Below are positions 15,578-25,272 of a stretch of 64,000 nucleotides of DNA, piece after piece. A program made the position numbers and the translations under genes. The notes below the pieces were generated by a model. It had not been told where the DNA came from. It worked only from the letters and a program-made list of their open reading frames with translations, and searched no databases. How positions within the stretch are numbered: the stretch's first letter is position 1; each line of letters starts with the position of its first letter. Source of the stretch: Christensenella sp. UBA4675 (GTDB taxonomy: Bacteria; Bacillota; Clostridia; Christensenellales; Borkfalkiaceae); the NCBI GenBank assembly GCA_002405165.1, contig DHLF01000005.1, positions 5,528 through 69,527 on the forward strand, written 5' to 3'.

Positions 15578-18577
15578 TCAACCTTGTCGCCATTTTTTAG
15601 CAATTATCACAACCGAAACGGTCAAGCTGAAAATTAAACAAACTACTAAAACTATAAACACTATTTTCTTAGTTTTTTCATTTATGTTTTTATTAGTTTT
15701 ATCGGCTTGTTTTACGATAATTTTAATAGTTTTGCTAGCCGTGTTTCCGTCCGAATCGGCACAAGAATATTCTACCGTATACTCGCCGACAACGCTAGCG
15801 TTAAAATCGGTTACAACGTTATTTTTTGTTAGCTCTATATAATAATCTTCGTTGTCGTAAACGGAAACTAACGAAAGTAAGTTTAAACTATCCCCTTTAT
15901 TTATAACTATTTCTTTTTTATCCGCATATATTACGGGCTTACCGCCTAGTTTAATTTTTTCTATTAAACCCGAATACGCTTGCTTTTCACTATCGGGAAG
16001 ATTTAAGTAATTTTTTATAATACTTGCCTTTTGACTGAATTTTTTTGATTTATCTAAATAGTCGTCTTCCTTTAAACTATTTTTTAAGTCTTCTATTTCG
16101 GCAACTAGTTTAGTTTTTAATTCGTTTTTTAAAACTAATTCCGTATCGAAATTTTTAACGTTCAAAAGTTTTAATCCGTCCTTAGTTACTTCATAATTTA
16201 TTTCGCTAGAATTTACGTTATAATCCGAAATAGGTTTATCACTACCCGATATAAGCGACCAAACGTTTACGTATTGCGGTTTATGAGTAAAGACTTTTAT
16301 TTTATAACCGTACTCTAAATTTACGTTGTAACCGCCTACGGAAAGAGAAGTAAAATATTCGCTACCCTTAACAACGGCTTGATTTATTATTTGATTTTCG
16401 TTATTTTCAATCGTAACGGATATAAACACGTCGTTCGGGCGAGCTTGCCATTCGGAATTTTGATTGCCTAAATTTGCCCCGCCCAAAGCAATTTTTCCGC
16501 TTTTATTTTGGTTGGAAAGCGTAAGAGTATAGCCTACCGTTTGATAAATTCCCCTTATCCAAAGTTTTGTGCCGTGATAAATTTTTTCGTCTATTTTTTC
16601 GTAGTTTTTTATTATTTCGTTTTGTCCTTGATTTATATAAACGGGGCAAAAAACGCTTTTATACGAATAGTCGACGGGAAGTTTAATTAAATACGCCCCG
16701 ACTTTTAAGTTAGAAAATTCAACGCTATTTTCAATTCGTTTAGCTTCTAACAATTTTCCATTTTTAAAAATTGCAATTTTTTTACCGTTTAAAAGCGAAA
16801 AATCATCTATATTTATTGTAATTTTTAAATTTCCAAATATTTCATATTTATCTAAAACGCTATCTGCTATCGGACAATATTTTTGCTCTAAGTTTTCGCT
16901 ATTTTTAATTTCTTGTAATTTTTCATCGGACACAACGTCTGAAAGAATTGAAAAAGAAGTTAAATCTTCGTTAAATAATTGCTCCGTAGTTAAATCGGAA
17001 ACGATTATTTTCCACGCGTTTAAATAAGGAATAATATTCGCTTTATATTCTTTTGCAAAAAATTTTGCGTATATATCGGCGGTAGTGTATGCATTTATTC
17101 CGTTTTCGAAAGCCGACTCTCTAAAATAAGAAAACAATTTTCCGTAAGTTATTTCCCCTTCGAACGAATCGAATAAATTTATTAGGCAAAATAACTTTTC
17201 ACCTACGTTAGTATAAGTCCCCGCGTTATTATTAAATATTTCTTCTCCCTTAAGCCTTTTTGCGTTATTTTTATCTTCTATTTGACTTAAACTTCCACCC
17301 ATCCAGTTTTCGGACGACTTGTATAAACTTTTATCCGCTTGAACGTAATGCGCTAAAATATTGTTACCCGTTTCGTTTAAACATAAATTTTGCCCGTTTA
17401 AATTTCCCCTACCCAAATAACCTTGATAGCCGTGAGCTATTTCGTGCAAAGTCCCCCAACCATACTGAAACATTGCCGAAACGGATTCTGAACACACCGC
17501 AATAAAATTACCTGCGTAATACGCGCCCGCATTTACCCCTGCGTCTGCGCAAGCGGTATATTTAGTCCTGTAATTTCTATCCGTAGCTTTGGCAGGATTA
17601 AATGATAACCCTATCATTTTATCCATACGATTAACAACGTTTAAAACGTATTCCAAATTTCCGTCAAGATTTTTAAAAGACTTACCCTCCCCCACAAGTT
17701 TATCTAAGTCTGCGTAAGGAACTACGTACAAAATAGCTTCTCCGTCAACTACCCCGAAATCGTTTTTAGAAATATTCCATTTTTCCCTAAAAACGTTTTC
17801 ATCGTCTTTATAGTGATAATAATCGAGCGAAGAACAAGATAAATCGTATTTAACTTCTATTTCGTAAGTTTTGTTTATTATCTCTTCCGTAAGTCTTGGC
17901 GAAGTTAAAAGCGGAACGGCTCCGTAAGAATTTCCGTCCTTGGCTACGTTTTTAACAGTTTGAAAATCCGATACGGTTTTTTGAAAAGTTAAAATGCTGT
18001 TTTTCGTCCTATTGTTTGTAAAAAAAGTAATTTTACAATCGAAATCGGCGTTTAAATATCTTATCTCGAAACTAGCGTTTTGCGGAACGTAAATACCTAA
18101 AATTTGACTATCGCCCGTATTACATCTTTCAGTTCCCGTAAATTTCATATTTTCCATTGCGGGCAAAGAATAAATCGTTCTTACAACGTCGATTATTCCG
18201 TTTTCTTCGTCCGTAACCGTAACCGAAACAGTTAAATCGGAAACGTTACCGTGCGAATCTTTAACGGAATATTTTATAGAATATTTCCCGGAAATTTTAC
18301 TGTTTACGTTGTTAAAAACGCAAGAAATTCTATCGGTTAAGTCGCCGTCTTCGTAATCGAAAGCAAAAACCCTGAATCTGCTATCTTTTATATCGAAATT
18401 ATCTGTTACGTTTTTATCTATCGTAATAGCGGTAGCTCCGTAAAAAAACGGTTTATTTTTTTCGCTATAAAACGATATAGAACTAAGCGAATACGCTTTT
18501 TCACCTGAAAAACAAAAGGCAAAAAAGCTTACTATCGTTATCGCGATAAATCCTATTAAACTAATAATTTTTTTCAT
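15578..18577 (-). CDS. Membrane-anchored M60-like metallopeptidase (putative mucinase)
   Basis: The 999-residue protein has a signal peptide (about 1-30), then a DUF5011/Ig-like module (about 45-130, DYEDGDLTDRI, KYSIKYSVKDSHGNVSDLTV). The peptidase domain contains GWGTLHEIAHGYQGYLGRGN with a downstream NETGN: the HExxH zinc ligands plus the later Glu of the M60/enhancin family. A helical stretch, a second DUF5011-like module (about 870-945) and a C-terminal membrane helix with KKWRQG follow. Family members cut mucin-type glycoproteins. Location: outer face of the membrane. Start behind GGTGAG. Only 23 bases separate it from the tRNA-Val terminator. Confidence 0.82.
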   Translation of the reverse strand: MKKIISLIGFIAITIVSFFAFCFSGEKAYSLSSISFYSEKNKPFFYGATAITIDKNVTDNFDIKDSRFRVFAFDYEDGDLTDRISCVFNNVNSKISGKYSIKYSVKDSHGNVSDLTVSVTVTDEENGIIDVVRTIYSLPAMENMKFTGTERCNTGDSQILGIYVPQNASFEIRYLNADFDCKITFFTNNRTKNSILTFQKTVSDFQTVKNVAKDGNSYGAVPLLTSPRLTEEIINKTYEIEVKYDLSCSSLDYYHYKDDENVFREKWNISKNDFGVVDGEAILYVVPYADLDKLVGEGKSFKNLDGNLEYVLNVVNRMDKMIGLSFNPAKATDRNYRTKYTACADAGVNAGAYYAGNFIAVCSESVSAMFQYGWGTLHEIAHGYQGYLGRGNLNGQNLCLNETGNNILAHYVQADKSLYKSSENWMGGSLSQIEDKNNAKRLKGEEIFNNNAGTYTNVGEKLFCLINLFDSFEGEITYGKLFSYFRESAFENGINAYTTADIYAKFFAKEYKANIIPYLNAWKIIVSDLTTEQLFNEDLTSFSILSDVVSDEKLQEIKNSENLEQKYCPIADSVLDKYEIFGNLKITINIDDFSLLNGKKIAIFKNGKLLEAKRIENSVEFSNLKVGAYLIKLPVDYSYKSVFCPVYINQGQNEIIKNYEKIDEKIYHGTKLWIRGIYQTVGYTLTLSNQNKSGKIALGGANLGNQNSEWQARPNDVFISVTIENNENQIINQAVVKGSEYFTSLSVGGYNVNLEYGYKIKVFTHKPQYVNVWSLISGSDKPISDYNVNSSEINYEVTKDGLKLLNVKNFDTELVLKNELKTKLVAEIEDLKNSLKEDDYLDKSKKFSQKASIIKNYLNLPDSEKQAYSGLIEKIKLGGKPVIYADKKEIVINKGDSLNLLSLVSVYDNEDYYIELTKNNVVTDFNASVVGEYTVEYSCADSDGNTASKTIKIIVKQADKTNKNINEKTKKIVFIVLVVCLIFSLTVSVVIIAKKWRQG

Positions 18578-18600
18578 ATTCTCACCAAATATTACGGTTA

Positions 18601-18636
18601 AAAAAATCAGACTTAAACACGAGTTTAAATCTGATT
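18601..18636 (-). terminator. Terminator after tRNA-Val
   Basis: A long A/T-rich stem (AATCAG at 18605-18610 to CTGATT at 18631-18636, one mismatch) carries a run of T on the minus strand. It lies between tRNA-Val and the M60-type gene. Confidence 0.7.
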
Positions 18637-18639
18637 AAA

Positions 18640-18716
18640 TGGTGGGAACGGTAGGACTCGAACCTATGACCTCCACCATGTCAAGGTGGCGCTCTAACCA
18701 ACTGAGCTACGCCCCC
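18640..18716 (-). tRNA. tRNA-Val (GAC anticodon)
   Basis: A full cloverleaf is visible on the minus strand: 7-base acceptor (two G-U pairs), D arm GCTC/GAGC, anticodon arm CCACC-TTGACAT-GGTGG giving GAC, T arm with TTCGAGT, and an encoded CCA end. The outermost T-stem pair is A-C rather than a normal pair. Confidence 0.95.
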
Positions 18717-18993
18717 GCCTAAAAACGCATTAGCGTTTTAGACTTGCTTAAAATTGTAAATTTTTTTACAACGAACTCCATTCTTTCAAATAATAATTCG
18801 TTTTTAAATAGTTTAAAAAATCTTTTATTTAAAATCTAATTAAACAGCTGAAATAATCTTTTTCAAAAAAATTCCGTTCTTTTTAAAAACGTTTAAATGA
18901 AAAAATTTTTTAAAACTAAATTGTCTATTATATTAAAAAATCTATGTAAAATATTATATAATATTTTTAAATATTTAGCAAGTTTTTCTATTC

Positions 18994-19944
18994 TTAAAAT
19001 TTAACTTTTTTAATGAATTCAACTAAATTTCTTCCGTAATAGTTCGCTCCCAAAGCGTTTGGATGCAACCCGTCGAAATAATACTGTGCAAGGTGCGGAA
19101 CAAGAGTAAACCCGTTTACTACCGTAACGTTAGAATACTGTGAACATATCCTTTCGATTTCCTTTCCCGCCCATTTTAATTTTTCTAAATCGCTACCGTC
19201 GTCACACCTAAAAATCGGCGTAATTACGAGAGTTTTTATATCCTTATAAATCGCACTTAACTGTTTAAAATACGCGCTGACTTGACCTAAAAAATCGTCC
19301 GCTTTATAGTGGTTTGTACCGAACGAAACTATTATTTTTTCGGGTGTATACCCGTCCATTTTGGTTAAAATTTTGCTATCGAAAATATATCCGCCTATGC
19401 CTTGATTTAATATATCGTAATTTAAAACCCTATTTGCTACGTTTACGTAAGTTTCGCCCGTTAAAAACGTACCGTACCCTTGCGTAATAGAGTCCCCGAG
19501 CCATAAAACTTTATGCGATTTTTTTACTTTTTTAAGCGGCTGCTCGGTTACGAAATTTTTTATTTGTATGTTTAAATCTATGGGGAAATATACAGTTACT
19601 TTTTTTTCACCTTCGGGCAAGCTAAAAGATAACGTACCTTTTTTTTCAAGTTCGTCCGCTTTAACTATTTGATAAGGAAAAGAATTGACGTACACGTCTA
19701 CTGAGTCGTAAGAGCCGACTTCCACAATTTTATAATCGAAAGAAATAAAAGTAGATTGCGTTTTAAACTCTAAGGTTACGGAAGAAGAAAATTTACTTCT
19801 CGGATACCAAAAAGAAGCGTCTCTGTTTAATAAATAATCCATTTGTTTATCGTCGTAATGATAAAACCCTAAATAACCCTTTTCAATTTTAGTTTGATAT
19901 ACGCCGTAAACGTATTTTTGTAAACTTTTATTCGATATTTTCAT
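18994..19944 (-). CDS. SGNH/GDSL-family hydrolase (putative carbohydrate esterase)
   Basis: A 316-residue protein without a signal peptide, so probably cytoplasmic. An N-terminal beta-rich domain (about 1-135, SSVTLEFKTQSTFISFDYKI) resembles the jelly-roll cap found before SGNH domains. The catalytic part has GDSITQG (Ser, block I), QGIGGYIFDS (Gly, block II), SFGTNHYKAD (Asn, block III) and DGLHPN (Asp and His, block V). Such enzymes remove acetyl or other acyl groups from sugars. It starts behind AAGGAG. The 277-base gap beyond its stop holds only a weak hairpin (18720-18741). Confidence 0.86.
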   Translation of the reverse strand: MKISNKSLQKYVYGVYQTKIEKGYLGFYHYDDKQMDYLLNRDASFWYPRSKFSSSVTLEFKTQSTFISFDYKIVEVGSYDSVDVYVNSFPYQIVKADELEKKGTLSFSLPEGEKKVTVYFPIDLNIQIKNFVTEQPLKKVKKSHKVLWLGDSITQGYGTFLTGETYVNVANRVLNYDILNQGIGGYIFDSKILTKMDGYTPEKIIVSFGTNHYKADDFLGQVSAYFKQLSAIYKDIKTLVITPIFRCDDGSDLEKLKWAGKEIERICSQYSNVTVVNGFTLVPHLAQYYFDGLHPNALGANYYGRNLVEFIKKVKF

Positions 19945-20025
19945 AATTTCTCCTTATATAAGCAACAACTAATACCTTAGAATTGATTTTAACATAAGAA
20001 AATTAACAGCGTTTAAGTTTAAAAT

Positions 20026-20931
20026 TTAATTTAAAAAAGCCGATTTTTTAGGTAAGATAAAATTTAACGCTTTATGCAATACGGTAATTAAAAAATGTTT
20101 GCCTTTTAAAATTTCACCGTCTAAACACACGGAAATTTCCTTTTTGGCGTTTATTTCTACGACTTTTGCCCTTTTATACACTCTTTTTTTAGCTATGCTT
20201 TTAAGTTTTAAATGAGTTCCCTTTATATAGTGCTTTATGCAAAATAAAAATCTTATAAGCGACATAGAACGGAAAAGAACTACGTCCATAATACCGTCGT
20301 CCATTTCGGATAAAGGCGAACACATATATTTGCTACCTGCAAATTTTCCGTTTGCAACCGAACATAAAAGCGTGCGTTTTTTAGTTATTACTTCCCCGTC
20401 GGCTTTTATTTCGAGCTTATTAAATCTTCCGCAAAATATTCCTTTTAATAAACCTTTAAAGTAAGCGTGTTTTCCGCCTTTTTCTTTTACTCGGTTAGCT
20501 TCCGCCCCTACTACAGCTTCTAAACCTATATTGCACATATTTACGCAATAGCTGTCGTTTACTTTTAAAAGGTCTATTTTTAACTTTTCGCCGTTTATTA
20601 AATCTGACAAGGATAAAAAATTACTGTTAGGATAATATTTAACGAAATCGTTACCGCTCCCGTAAGGCAAAACGGCAAAGTATTTGTTTTCTTGCCCGAT
20701 AAGCCCGCTTACTACTTCGTTAATAGTGCCGTCTCCGCCACAAGCGACGAAACATATTTCTTCTTTTGAATTTTCACAATATTCTTTAACGAATTTCGTT
20801 GCTTCTTTCGGCGCGCGAGTAACGTGTTTTTCGTACTCGATAGATTCTTTCAGCGTAACAAGCTCTTTTTCTAAACTTTTTTCCGCCAAGTTATTCCCCG
20901 CCGATAAATTTATAATAAAAACGTATTTCAT
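20026..20931 (-). CDS. Diacylglycerol/lipid kinase (DagK/YegS family)
   Basis: A 301-residue cytoplasmic, membrane-associated kinase of the DAGK catalytic family. FIINLSAGNNLAE opens it, FVACGGDGTINEVVSGL is the nucleotide-binding signature, LPYGSGNDFVKY is the next conserved loop, and MDDGIMDVVLF closes the catalytic core. It phosphorylates diacylglycerol or a related lipid with ATP, recycling lipid from membrane turnover. No good ribosome site is visible before the ATG at 20931, only 12 bases after the amylase stop, so it is probably translated with that gene. Confidence 0.9.
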   Translation of the reverse strand: MKYVFIINLSAGNNLAEKSLEKELVTLKESIEYEKHVTRAPKEATKFVKEYCENSKEEICFVACGGDGTINEVVSGLIGQENKYFAVLPYGSGNDFVKYYPNSNFLSLSDLINGEKLKIDLLKVNDSYCVNMCNIGLEAVVGAEANRVKEKGGKHAYFKGLLKGIFCGRFNKLEIKADGEVITKKRTLLCSVANGKFAGSKYMCSPLSEMDDGIMDVVLFRSMSLIRFLFCIKHYIKGTHLKLKSIAKKRVYKRAKVVEINAKKEISVCLDGEILKGKHFLITVLHKALNFILPKKSAFLN

Positions 20932-20943
20932 TTGTTTTAATAT

Positions 20944-22248
20944 TTACTCACTGATTAAAATAATTATGCTTTCGGGCGGTAAAACGAAATTGCCGTTTAA
21001 GGTTTCTTTCATCCCCGTAACGGCGTCTTTAAAGTTTCCGCTTAAAGAATTTTGATGCGCGGTTTTTACTTCTTGCGAAATGTTAAGCCCGACAAGCGCG
21101 TGTTTACCGTTATAAGCTCTTTCAAAAACTAAAAACTCGTTTGCTTCCACGATGTTTTTGTATCCGCCGAACGAAAATACGGGATTAGATTTTCTTATTT
21201 GAATAAACCTTTTTATATCTTCCGTTAAAGCATTTTCTTGCGGATATTCTACAAACGGTCTTAAAGCGTTATCTCCGTCCTTTTTATCACCTTCCATACC
21301 CCATTCGCTTCCGTAATAAAGCGTTGGAATACCGGGCATAGTAAACAACATACCGTACCCTAATTTAATTAAATTTTTATTAGATAAAATGGTGGCAAAC
21401 CTAGACACGTCGTGATTATCCGTAAAAGTTACCAAATGTTTATTTCGATAAATGCACCAGTTATCGTAGCCGAATTGTCTATTTAAAGAATACGATAATT
21501 CAAATAAATTTTTAGTGTTAAAAGACGAATATAAACTCTTGTAATTTTCGTAATTCGTGCAACTATGGAGCATATTGTCGTTTACGAACTGATTATAATC
21601 ACCAAACAATACTTCCCCTATTAAAACGAAATCCTTTTTTTGTTTAGCGAAATTTCTTAAACTTTTCATAAAGTTTCTATCAAGACAGTACGCCACGTCT
21701 AATCTTAAACCGTCGATTTTGAATTCGTTTATCCAAAATTCGATAGCTTTAAACAAATAGTCGGTAACGGCGGGATTGTGAAGATTTAATTTTACAAGTT
21801 CGTAATGTTTTTCCCAAGCGTCGTACCATAAACCGTCGTTATAATGCGTGTTTCCGCCGAAATTTATATAAAACCAGTCTTTATATGCGGAATTTTCTCT
21901 ATTTTTTAAAACGTCTTGAAACTGATAAAATCCCCTGCCAACGTGATTAAAAACTCCGTCTAAAATAACTTTTATTCCGTTTTTGTGTAGCTCATCGCAA
22001 ACGGATTTAAAATCTTCGTTAGTTCCCAAACGACAATCTATTTTAAAATAATCTCTCGTGTCGTAGCCGTGCCTATCGGATTCGAAAAGCGGTGAAAAAT
22101 ATACTCCTCCAACCCCTAATTTTTTAAGATGCGGTATATAATTTTTTATTGTAAGTATTCTACTAACGGTTATTCCGTCGTTTTCCACGGGCGCTCCGCA
22201 AGCTCCCAAAGGATATATATGATATAGTATTTCACTGTCAGTCCACAT
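20944..22248 (-). CDS. GH13 alpha-amylase-family enzyme, cytoplasmic
   Basis: A 434-residue glycoside hydrolase of family 13 without a signal peptide. Conserved regions appear in order: LDGVFNHVG (region I), GLRLDVAYC with the Asp nucleophile (II), LIGEVLFG with the Glu acid (III) and TFTDNHDVSRF with the transition-state Asp (IV). GVYFSPLFESDRHGYDTRDY is typical of cyclomaltodextrinase/neopullulanase-like enzymes that break down imported maltodextrins. A 27-residue upstream extension exists in frame, but the ATG at 22248 follows TTGGAG and is preferred. Confidence 0.88.
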   Translation of the reverse strand: MWTDSEILYHIYPLGACGAPVENDGITVSRILTIKNYIPHLKKLGVGGVYFSPLFESDRHGYDTRDYFKIDCRLGTNEDFKSVCDELHKNGIKVILDGVFNHVGRGFYQFQDVLKNRENSAYKDWFYINFGGNTHYNDGLWYDAWEKHYELVKLNLHNPAVTDYLFKAIEFWINEFKIDGLRLDVAYCLDRNFMKSLRNFAKQKKDFVLIGEVLFGDYNQFVNDNMLHSCTNYENYKSLYSSFNTKNLFELSYSLNRQFGYDNWCIYRNKHLVTFTDNHDVSRFATILSNKNLIKLGYGMLFTMPGIPTLYYGSEWGMEGDKKDGDNALRPFVEYPQENALTEDIKRFIQIRKSNPVFSFGGYKNIVEANEFLVFERAYNGKHALVGLNISQEVKTAHQNSLSGNFKDAVTGMKETLNGNFVLPPESIIILISE

Positions 22249-22386
22249 AGTTTTCTCCAAAATTAAATTACTTGTTGTATTAAAAAATAAACGCCCCTTT
22301 TCCTGAAAATAAAGAAATTTGTCGGGCAAGTCTTTGCTTTTATAAGCCGTAAAATTAAACTAATCTACTTAAAATATATAAATTTT

Positions 22387-22427
22387 AAAATAATCCTTTT
22401 ATTCCAAAATTAAAAAAAGGTTATTTT
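22387..22427 (-). terminator. Possible A/T-rich terminator after the rlmI-like gene
   Basis: AAAATAATCCTTTT and AAAAGGTTATTTT can pair with one bulge, with T-rich sequence on both sides. The stem is mostly A-T, so its strength is doubtful. Confidence 0.4.
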
Positions 22428-22436
22428 TTAATCTAA

Positions 22437-23609
22437 CTAAATCACTTGTAAAATATAAAATTTAAGATAAACGCTTTCTTCTTCCGAAATCAAAGAAGGG
22501 TGGTCGGGAGATTGAGTTTTTACTTCCATCACCTTTACTTTTCTTCCGCTTTCCCTTGCGCTTTCTTTTAGCATTTTTTCAAACAAACTAAACGTCATAT
22601 AATGGGAACAAGAACAACTTACCAAATATCCACCGCTTTCAACGAGTTTCATTCCCAAAATATTTATATCTTTATAGCCTTTATACGCGTCTTTAACCGC
22701 GTCGGCGTTTTTGCAAAAAGCAGGCGGATCTAAAATTACCAAACCGAATTTTTTATTTTGCTTTTTGTATTCTCTCAGCTTTTCGAAAACGTCCGCTTGT
22801 TCGGTAGAAATTACGTTCTCTAAACCGTTTAATTTTGCGTTATATTCTACGTCTTTTAAGGCTTTAATCGATATATCGAGTGACTTTACGCTTTTCGCCC
22901 CCGCCAAAGCGCAGTTTAAAGAAAATCCGCCGACGTTGCAAAAACAATCTAAAACGTCCTTATTTTTAGCGTATTTTCTGCAAGCGAATCGGTTTTCCTT
23001 TTGGTCGAGAAAATAGCCCGTTTTTTGCCCGTTTTCCATATCCACAACGCTTTTTATTCCGTTTTCTTCTATCTCTGCTTTTGCGTTGTCTTTTCCGTAA
23101 ATTACGCCCTTAAATTGTTTTAGTCCTTCTTTTTCTCTTATGGCAACGTCGCTACGCTCGTAAATCGTGTCGGGTGAAAAAAGTTCTACAAGACATTCTA
23201 TAATAAGGGGTTTATTTAATTCCATTCCGAGCGATAATATTTGAACGCATAAGCTGTTAGCGTATTTATCAACAATTAAACCGGGTAAATCGTCGGATTC
23301 GGAAAATACCATTCGATAACAGTTGTCGTAGCCCAATTCTTTTCTATATTCGTTTGCTTGACTAATTTTTTTCTTGAAAAATTCTTTATCGGGAACATCG
23401 TCGTTTCTTATGAATATTCTAACTAAAATTTTGGATAAAAAATTAATATAGCCCTTTCCGATAAATCTTCCGCTGTAATCGTAAACGGTGGCTAAATCTC
23501 CGTTTTTACCCTTTCCTTCCGTTTTTAAAACTTCGTTGGCGTAAACCCAAGGGTGTCCGTTTACTATTCTTTTTTCTTCGTTTTTCTTTAAAAATACGCT
23601 GTAAGGCAT
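22437..23609 (-). CDS. RlmI-like 23S rRNA (cytosine-5) methyltransferase
   Basis: A 390-residue class I methyltransferase. An N-terminal PUA domain (about 1-75; KRIVNGHPWVYANEV) is followed by the RlmI/YccW-type central domain (DDLPGLIVDKYA). The SAM-binding Rossmann fold has FCNVGGFSLNCALAGAK (motif I) and VILDPPAFCKN (motif IV), with SCSCSHYM near motif VI. Relatives methylate C1962 of 23S rRNA. The target base here is inferred from similarity. Starts behind AAGGG. Monocistronic or co-transcribed with bioY upstream (24 bases away). Confidence 0.9.
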   Translation of the reverse strand: MPYSVFLKKNEEKRIVNGHPWVYANEVLKTEGKGKNGDLATVYDYSGRFIGKGYINFLSKILVRIFIRNDDVPDKEFFKKKISQANEYRKELGYDNCYRMVFSESDDLPGLIVDKYANSLCVQILSLGMELNKPLIIECLVELFSPDTIYERSDVAIREKEGLKQFKGVIYGKDNAKAEIEENGIKSVVDMENGQKTGYFLDQKENRFACRKYAKNKDVLDCFCNVGGFSLNCALAGAKSVKSLDISIKALKDVEYNAKLNGLENVISTEQADVFEKLREYKKQNKKFGLVILDPPAFCKNADAVKDAYKGYKDINILGMKLVESGGYLVSCSCSHYMTFSLFEKMLKESARESGRKVKVMEVKTQSPDHPSLISEEESVYLKFYILQVI

Positions 23610-23633
23610 CTTTTCCCTTTTCTAACCGCAAGG

Positions 23634-24209
23634 CTATATTTTTTTAATTGTTTCTTGATTTTTTATTGTTTTTTTAATTTTTTCGCTTACGACGTAAGCC
23701 AAAAATATTTTTAACATATCGGGTAAAATAAACGGAAATACGCAAAAGCTTAACGCTTTTATAAAGCTGATAGAGCTTTTTTGAGAGTAAACTTTTACAA
23801 AAAATACCGTTCCGAATATATAGCAAACGAAAAGTGAAATTAAACAAGCGAAAATTAAAGCGACTTTATTTTTTAATAGCGGAGTAAACGCCCACAAAAT
23901 TAAAATTACCAAAATAAAGCCCCAAATGTATCCGCCGGTAGCCCCGAACAGTACGGACGCTCCGCCTTTGAAAGACGAAAATACCGGCACGCCTATTAAC
24001 CCGAGCGTTATGTAACTTACTATCGAAAGTAGCGACTTTCTTCCTTTAAGCACGAAAAACGACAAATACACGGCAAAAGTTTGCAAAGTAAACGGCACTG
24101 CAAACGGCAAACTTATCCAAGAACATACCGCCGTTATTACCACGAATAAACTAACGTATGCTATTTCTCTTGCGGAAGTTTTTAATACTTTACTGCTAGC
24201 CTTTTCCAT
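23634..24209 (-). CDS. bioY: Biotin transporter substrate-binding membrane protein BioY
   Basis: A 191-residue membrane protein with six hydrophobic segments. LPFAVPFTLQTFAVYLSFFV and GRKSLLSIVSYITLGLIGVP are strong BioY motifs, as is GATGGYIWGFI. BioY is the S-component of the energy-coupling-factor importer for biotin, working with ATPases and a T-component encoded elsewhere. The charged N-terminus and a Lys-rich tail (KIKKTIKNQETIKKI) are cytoplasmic. It starts behind TAGGAG. No BirA-type operator or biotin genes are seen next to it. Confidence 0.92.
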   Translation of the reverse strand: MEKASSKVLKTSAREIAYVSLFVVITAVCSWISLPFAVPFTLQTFAVYLSFFVLKGRKSLLSIVSYITLGLIGVPVFSSFKGGASVLFGATGGYIWGFILVILILWAFTPLLKNKVALIFACLISLFVCYIFGTVFFVKVYSQKSSISFIKALSFCVFPFILPDMLKIFLAYVVSEKIKKTIKNQETIKKI

Positions 24210-24290
24210 ACTTCTTTCTCCTACAGTTAAAAAATATAAAGCGGTTTGATATTAACAAGCCCCTAATTTTGCATTACTTTTAAAATTTCG

Positions 24291-25142
24291 CTATATAAAT
24301 ATGTTTATAATTCCTAAAACGAACCCTATTAACGCGCCTAAATCTACTACCGCGTTTAGCTCTTTTTTCATAACCGATAAACAAAGTTTTTCAAGTTCTT
24401 TTACGTCCATTGCGTTTACTTTGTCTTCTACAACTTTGCTTACGTCTATTTTTTCAACGCCCTTTTGAATAAAGTTTAATAAAAATTTGCTTATAAAATC
24501 GTTTAAAAGCCCTTCTATAAGTTCGTTATTGCAAATTTCGGATAAATTTTCACCCTTTAATTTTTCAAATTTATCTTTAACTTTTGCCTTTATTATTTCT
24601 CTGCCGTTTTCTTCTATATATTCGTTGGTTTTACTTTTTAATTCATCGGCTACGTTAGATATAAGTTTATCGCCGATAAACATCGCCATCATACCCAAAC
24701 TAGCCTTTTTCTTCAAAAAAACCTTTTCCCCTTGTTCGGCGATTATCGTCCCCAAATCGGCGGACTTTAACTCTTCGTATAGTTTGTCCGTTACGTAGTC
24801 TACGCCTTTTTCGCACAAAGTTCCGTCTTTGTCAAACTTAGATAAAACGTCTAAAAAAGTATAGTCTTTTAATAAAGATTTTACGTTAAATTCCATAACG
24901 GAAAACGATTTTTTTATATCTTCTTCCGTAAACAAATTTTCACCTACGGCTTTGCCCACCGCTTTTGCTATTTGCGGTTGCCTTTTAGGTATTATCCCCG
25001 GAGTAAACGGAATTTTTAATTTTCCTATCCGTTTTTGTTTATAAGGTCTAAATAGCATTTTAACGGCTATATAGTTTGTTACGTAGCCTATTATCGCGCC
25101 TATTATAGGGCCTGAAATTATTTTTAAAACGTGTAAAAACAT
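24291..25142 (-). CDS. DUF445-family membrane protein (YheB/YtxA type)
   Basis: A 283-residue protein of the DUF445 family. The first helix is followed by GYVTNYIAVKMLFRPYK and FTPGIIPKRQPQIAKAVG, the signature of the family. A long, charged helical middle (about 75-250) follows, and a C-terminal membrane helix (VVDLGALIGFVLGIINIFI). In Bacillus, relatives localise to the cell envelope and their role is poorly defined. A GTG four codons upstream (25154) is in frame, but the ATG at 25142 has GGTG at a proper distance. Confidence 0.85.
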   Translation of the reverse strand: MFLHVLKIISGPIIGAIIGYVTNYIAVKMLFRPYKQKRIGKLKIPFTPGIIPKRQPQIAKAVGKAVGENLFTEEDIKKSFSVMEFNVKSLLKDYTFLDVLSKFDKDGTLCEKGVDYVTDKLYEELKSADLGTIIAEQGEKVFLKKKASLGMMAMFIGDKLISNVADELKSKTNEYIEENGREIIKAKVKDKFEKLKGENLSEICNNELIEGLLNDFISKFLLNFIQKGVEKIDVSKVVEDKVNAMDVKELEKLCLSVMKKELNAVVDLGALIGFVLGIINIFI

Positions 25143-25221
25143 AATTTTCACCACTGATTATTATATAATTATTTGCCATTTATGTCAATTCATTATAAAT
25201 ATATATATTTTAATTTTTGCA

Positions 25222-25248
25222 TTGACTAAAATTTATAAAAGGTATAAT
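25222..25248 (+). promoter_or_regulatory. Candidate promoter of the 179-residue membrane protein gene
   Basis: TTGACT at 25222-25227 and TATAAT at 25243-25248 with a 15-base spacer (short), followed by TAAGGAG before the ATG at 25273. Confidence 0.5.
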
Positions 25249-25272
25249 ATATTAACAATATAAGGAGTTGTT

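Noticed and set aside
24210..24290. Biotin operator or riboswitch before/after bioY
   Set aside because: No BirA-like inverted repeat (TTGTAAAC-type) is visible in the short gaps.
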